A stretch of DNA of 21,839 nt from a virus, in the IMG/VR virus record IMGVR_UViG_3300020001_000010, positions 1 to 21,839 of that record; one strand, written 5' to 3'. The position numbers were made by a program, and so were the translations under genes. Of the stretch, positions 20,049-21,839 are shown piece after piece (position 1 is the stretch's first letter; each line of letters opens with the position of its first letter). Below the pieces are notes generated by a model. It made no database searches. It saw only the letters and a list, made by a program, of their open reading frames with translations, and was not told the DNA's origin.

Positions 20049-21542
20049 GTGACCATCGTCGGGAGCCCTCCGAACTGGAACAAGCAGGAGCTGCTGAACG
20101 CCCGGCTGCAGCAGCTCACCTCCGACCCGTCCGCCGTGTCTGGCGACAAGGGATGGATCTGGTTCAACACCGTCGGGGGTGTGGCCAAGGTCTGGAACGG
20201 CTCGGCCGTCGACACCCTCACCAACGTCCTGGAGTCGGTCGCCGGCTCTGGGGCGATCTCGGTGGGCGCGGTGTCCAGCAAGAGCCAGACCATCTCGGTG
20301 GCGGCGGCCACCGGCTCGGTCCCGGGCACCATGAGCGCGGCCGACTACACCACCCTGCACGCGGCTACCAGCGCCGCGACCAACAGCACGCTGGTGCAGC
20401 GGGACGGCTCCGGCAACTTCTCTGCCGGCACCATCACCGCGTCGCTGACGGGCACCGCGAGCAACGCCAGCGCGCTGAACAGCCAGGCGGCGGCGTTCTA
20501 CCTGAGCCGCGCGAACCACACCAACACCCAGTTGGCCGCGACCATCTCCGACCTGGCCGCCACCGTACAGGCGTACCGGTTGGACCAGTTCGCCGCCGGC
20601 ACCAGCCCGATCACCGCGTCCGACCCGACGCTGTCCACCCACCTGGCCACCAAGAACTACGTGGACTCGGTGGCCACTGGGTTGAACGTGAAGAAGGCCG
20701 TCCGGGCAGCCAGCACCGCGAACGTCTCAGTCACCTACACCGCCACCGGCGGCACCTCTGCACGTGGCCAGATCACCGCCGCGCCGAACACTCTGGACGG
20801 CGTCACGCTGGCGGCTACTGACCGGATCCTGCTCAAGGACCAGACCACTGCCGCCCAGAAGGGTATCTACGTGGTCACCACTCTGGGGTCGGGTGCCAAC
20901 GGGGTCTGGGACCGGGCCACCGACTTTGACCAGGACGCTGAGGTGACCGCCGGAGCGTTCACGTTCGTGGCAGAGGGCACCGTCAATCAGGACACCGGCT
21001 GGGTGCTGTCCACCAACAACCCGATCATCATCGGCGGCGCCTCCGGGACCGCGCTGACGTTCACCCAGTTCTCCTCAGCGGGGCTCGTCACCGCCGGAGA
21101 TGGCCTGACCAAGTCCGGCAACGTCATCACCGCCGTCGGCACCACCAACCGGATCACCATCCAGCCCGGAGCCGGCATCGACATCGCGTCCACCTACGTC
21201 GGCCAGACCTCGATCACCACCCTGGGGACCATCACCGCCGGTACCTGGACCGGTACGGCGGTCGCGGTGGCCAACGGCGGGACCGGCGCCACCGACGCCA
21301 CCACCGCGCGGGCGAACCTGGCCACCATCGGCAAGTTCGCCGCCGCGATCGGCGACGGGTCGACGACCACCATCACCGTCACCCACAACCTGAACACCCG
21401 GGACGTGGGAGTGATCCTCTACGACGCGAGCACCTTCGAGGAGTACCTGGCCAACGTGGTGCACGCGACCGTGAACACGGTAACCGTTGCGTTCACTACC
21501 GCACCGACCACCAACTCGATCCGCTGCGTGGTGATCGGGTGA
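20049..21542 (+). CDS. Tail fibre / minor tail protein
   Basis: A 497-residue protein from GTG 20049 with GAGGGAG upstream. It begins NWNKQELLNARLQQL, followed by GWIWFNTVGGVAKVWNG (35-51). A fibre-like repeat region has LVQRDGSGNFSAGTITASLT (115-134). A domain at about 214-340 (DGVTLAATDRILLKDQT, KGIYVVTTLG, VWDRATDFDQ, ALTFTQF) is typical of phage tail fibres. Residues 408-424 contain ANGGTGATDATTARANL, a tail-fibre motif, and 436-497 form an HNL-type terminal domain. Host recognition is the expected role. Confidence 0.85.
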   Translation: MTIVGSPPNWNKQELLNARLQQLTSDPSAVSGDKGWIWFNTVGGVAKVWNGSAVDTLTNVLESVAGSGAISVGAVSSKSQTISVAAATGSVPGTMSAADYTTLHAATSAATNSTLVQRDGSGNFSAGTITASLTGTASNASALNSQAAAFYLSRANHTNTQLAATISDLAATVQAYRLDQFAAGTSPITASDPTLSTHLATKNYVDSVATGLNVKKAVRAASTANVSVTYTATGGTSARGQITAAPNTLDGVTLAATDRILLKDQTTAAQKGIYVVTTLGSGANGVWDRATDFDQDAEVTAGAFTFVAEGTVNQDTGWVLSTNNPIIIGGASGTALTFTQFSSAGLVTAGDGLTKSGNVITAVGTTNRITIQPGAGIDIASTYVGQTSITTLGTITAGTWTGTAVAVANGGTGATDATTARANLATIGKFAAAIGDGSTTTITVTHNLNTRDVGVILYDASTFEEYLANVVHATVNTVTVAFTTAPTTNSIRCVVIG

Positions 21543-21742
21543 CCGAGTTGGAAGTGCGGCACATCGTCGCCGCGCAGAAACAAGAGATCGCCCGGCTGGT
21601 CGACGACCGGGTACTGCTACTCGCCCAGCTCGCCCAGACCGAGGAACAGGTGGCGACCCTGGCCACCGAGCTGTCCAAGCTGAAGGGGGGTGTCGATGCC
21701 AACCCTGAAGAACCTGGTCAGGCTGGTGACCAAGAGCAGTAA
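21539..21742 (+). CDS. Small coiled-coil protein
   Basis: A 67-residue protein from GTG 21539 overlapping the fibre stop (GTGA). Residues about 5-48 are strongly helical with heptad spacing (VRHIVAAQKQEIARLVDDRV, LLLAQLAQTEEQVATLATEL), ending in an acidic GDQEQ tail. It could be a trimerising or chaperone-type accessory of the fibre; this is inference from position and size. The next gene starts inside it. Confidence 0.65.
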   Translation: MTELEVRHIVAAQKQEIARLVDDRVLLLAQLAQTEEQVATLATELSKLKGGVDANPEEPGQAGDQEQ

Positions 21743-21839
21743 CCCGACCGGTGTCGCGGCCGGCGACCTCTACTACAGCACCACGACCAACAGCATCTGG
21801 GCGTACAACGGAACCACCTGGATCGACACCAACGCGGCC
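21696..21839 (+). CDS. Start of a further tail/fibre protein (partial)
   Basis: ATG 21696 has AAGGGGGG about six bases upstream and lies within the preceding gene, in another frame, with a 47-nt overlap. The 48 visible codons read into the window edge without a stop. The segment AAGDLYYSTTTNSIWAYNGT repeats the G-x-L-Y-x-[ST]-x-T-x-[NS] and W-x-[GT] layout of the genes at 17997 and 20049, so it is probably another tail or fibre protein. The gene is cut off by the window. Confidence 0.7.
   Translation, partial: MPTLKNLVRLVTKSSNPTGVAAGDLYYSTTTNSIWAYNGTTWIDTNAA

Noticed and set aside
1-21839. tRNA genes, CRISPR arrays, integrase or attachment sites
   Set aside because: No cloverleaf-like segment, regularly spaced repeat or recombinase motif was seen in the gaps.

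Overview
The window reads as part of a tailed double-stranded DNA phage genome whose host is probably a high-GC actinobacterium. The basis is strong GC richness with G/C-ending codons, tightly packed genes with ATGA/GTGA/TGATG overlaps, GTG starts, a recognisable head-to-tail gene order, and gene families typical of large actinobacteriophages (capsid maturation protease, TerD-like protein, YdjM-like hydrolase, RlaP-like nucleotidyltransferase). No tRNA, rRNA, CRISPR array or integrase is visible.

Layout. (1) Positions 1-7668, plus strand, head module: the tail end of an upstream gene, two membrane proteins, a small ORF, a 766-residue capsid maturation protease with an unusual C-terminal domain, an acidic zinc-ribbon protein, a coiled-coil scaffold candidate, a decoration-protein candidate and the major capsid protein, closed by a perfect 19-bp stem terminator. 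(2) Positions 7669-15316, a non-structural island inside the structural genes. A minus-strand operon (9664 down to 7783) encodes a TerD-like protein, four small proteins and a small HTH protein. A plus-strand series encodes an HNH endonuclease, a membrane metal-dependent hydrolase, several small proteins, an intein-containing nucleotidyltransferase, a small frame broken by an amber codon, a uracil-DNA-glycosylase-like protein and two small proteins. It ends at a perfect 17-bp stem terminator. (3) Positions 15317-21839, plus strand, neck/tail module: unknown virion-type proteins, a fibronectin type III protein, minor tail proteins and a tail fibre, running off the right edge.

Regulation is the most interesting part. 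Every plus-strand gap of 60 nt or more between head or tail genes (five of five) carries one element: TCCTGYC, 18-19 nt, CKGAAY, then usually 3 nt and CAGGA. It lies just after a stop codon or terminator and before a late gene, and is probably a late promoter or late-activator site. The island lacks it in its gaps. Instead it has at least three sigma70-like promoters, TTGTGY-N17-TAWNAT-like, with extra conservation inside the spacer. The island therefore looks like a separately controlled, terminator-insulated cassette.

Selfish elements have entered the island twice. The HNH gene is flanked by a 29-bp imperfect repeat that duplicates the start of the next gene, and a LAGLIDADG intein interrupts the nucleotidyltransferase at a likely conserved site. 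Functions of the small genes are unknown. Domain calls come from motif recognition only, with no database search.
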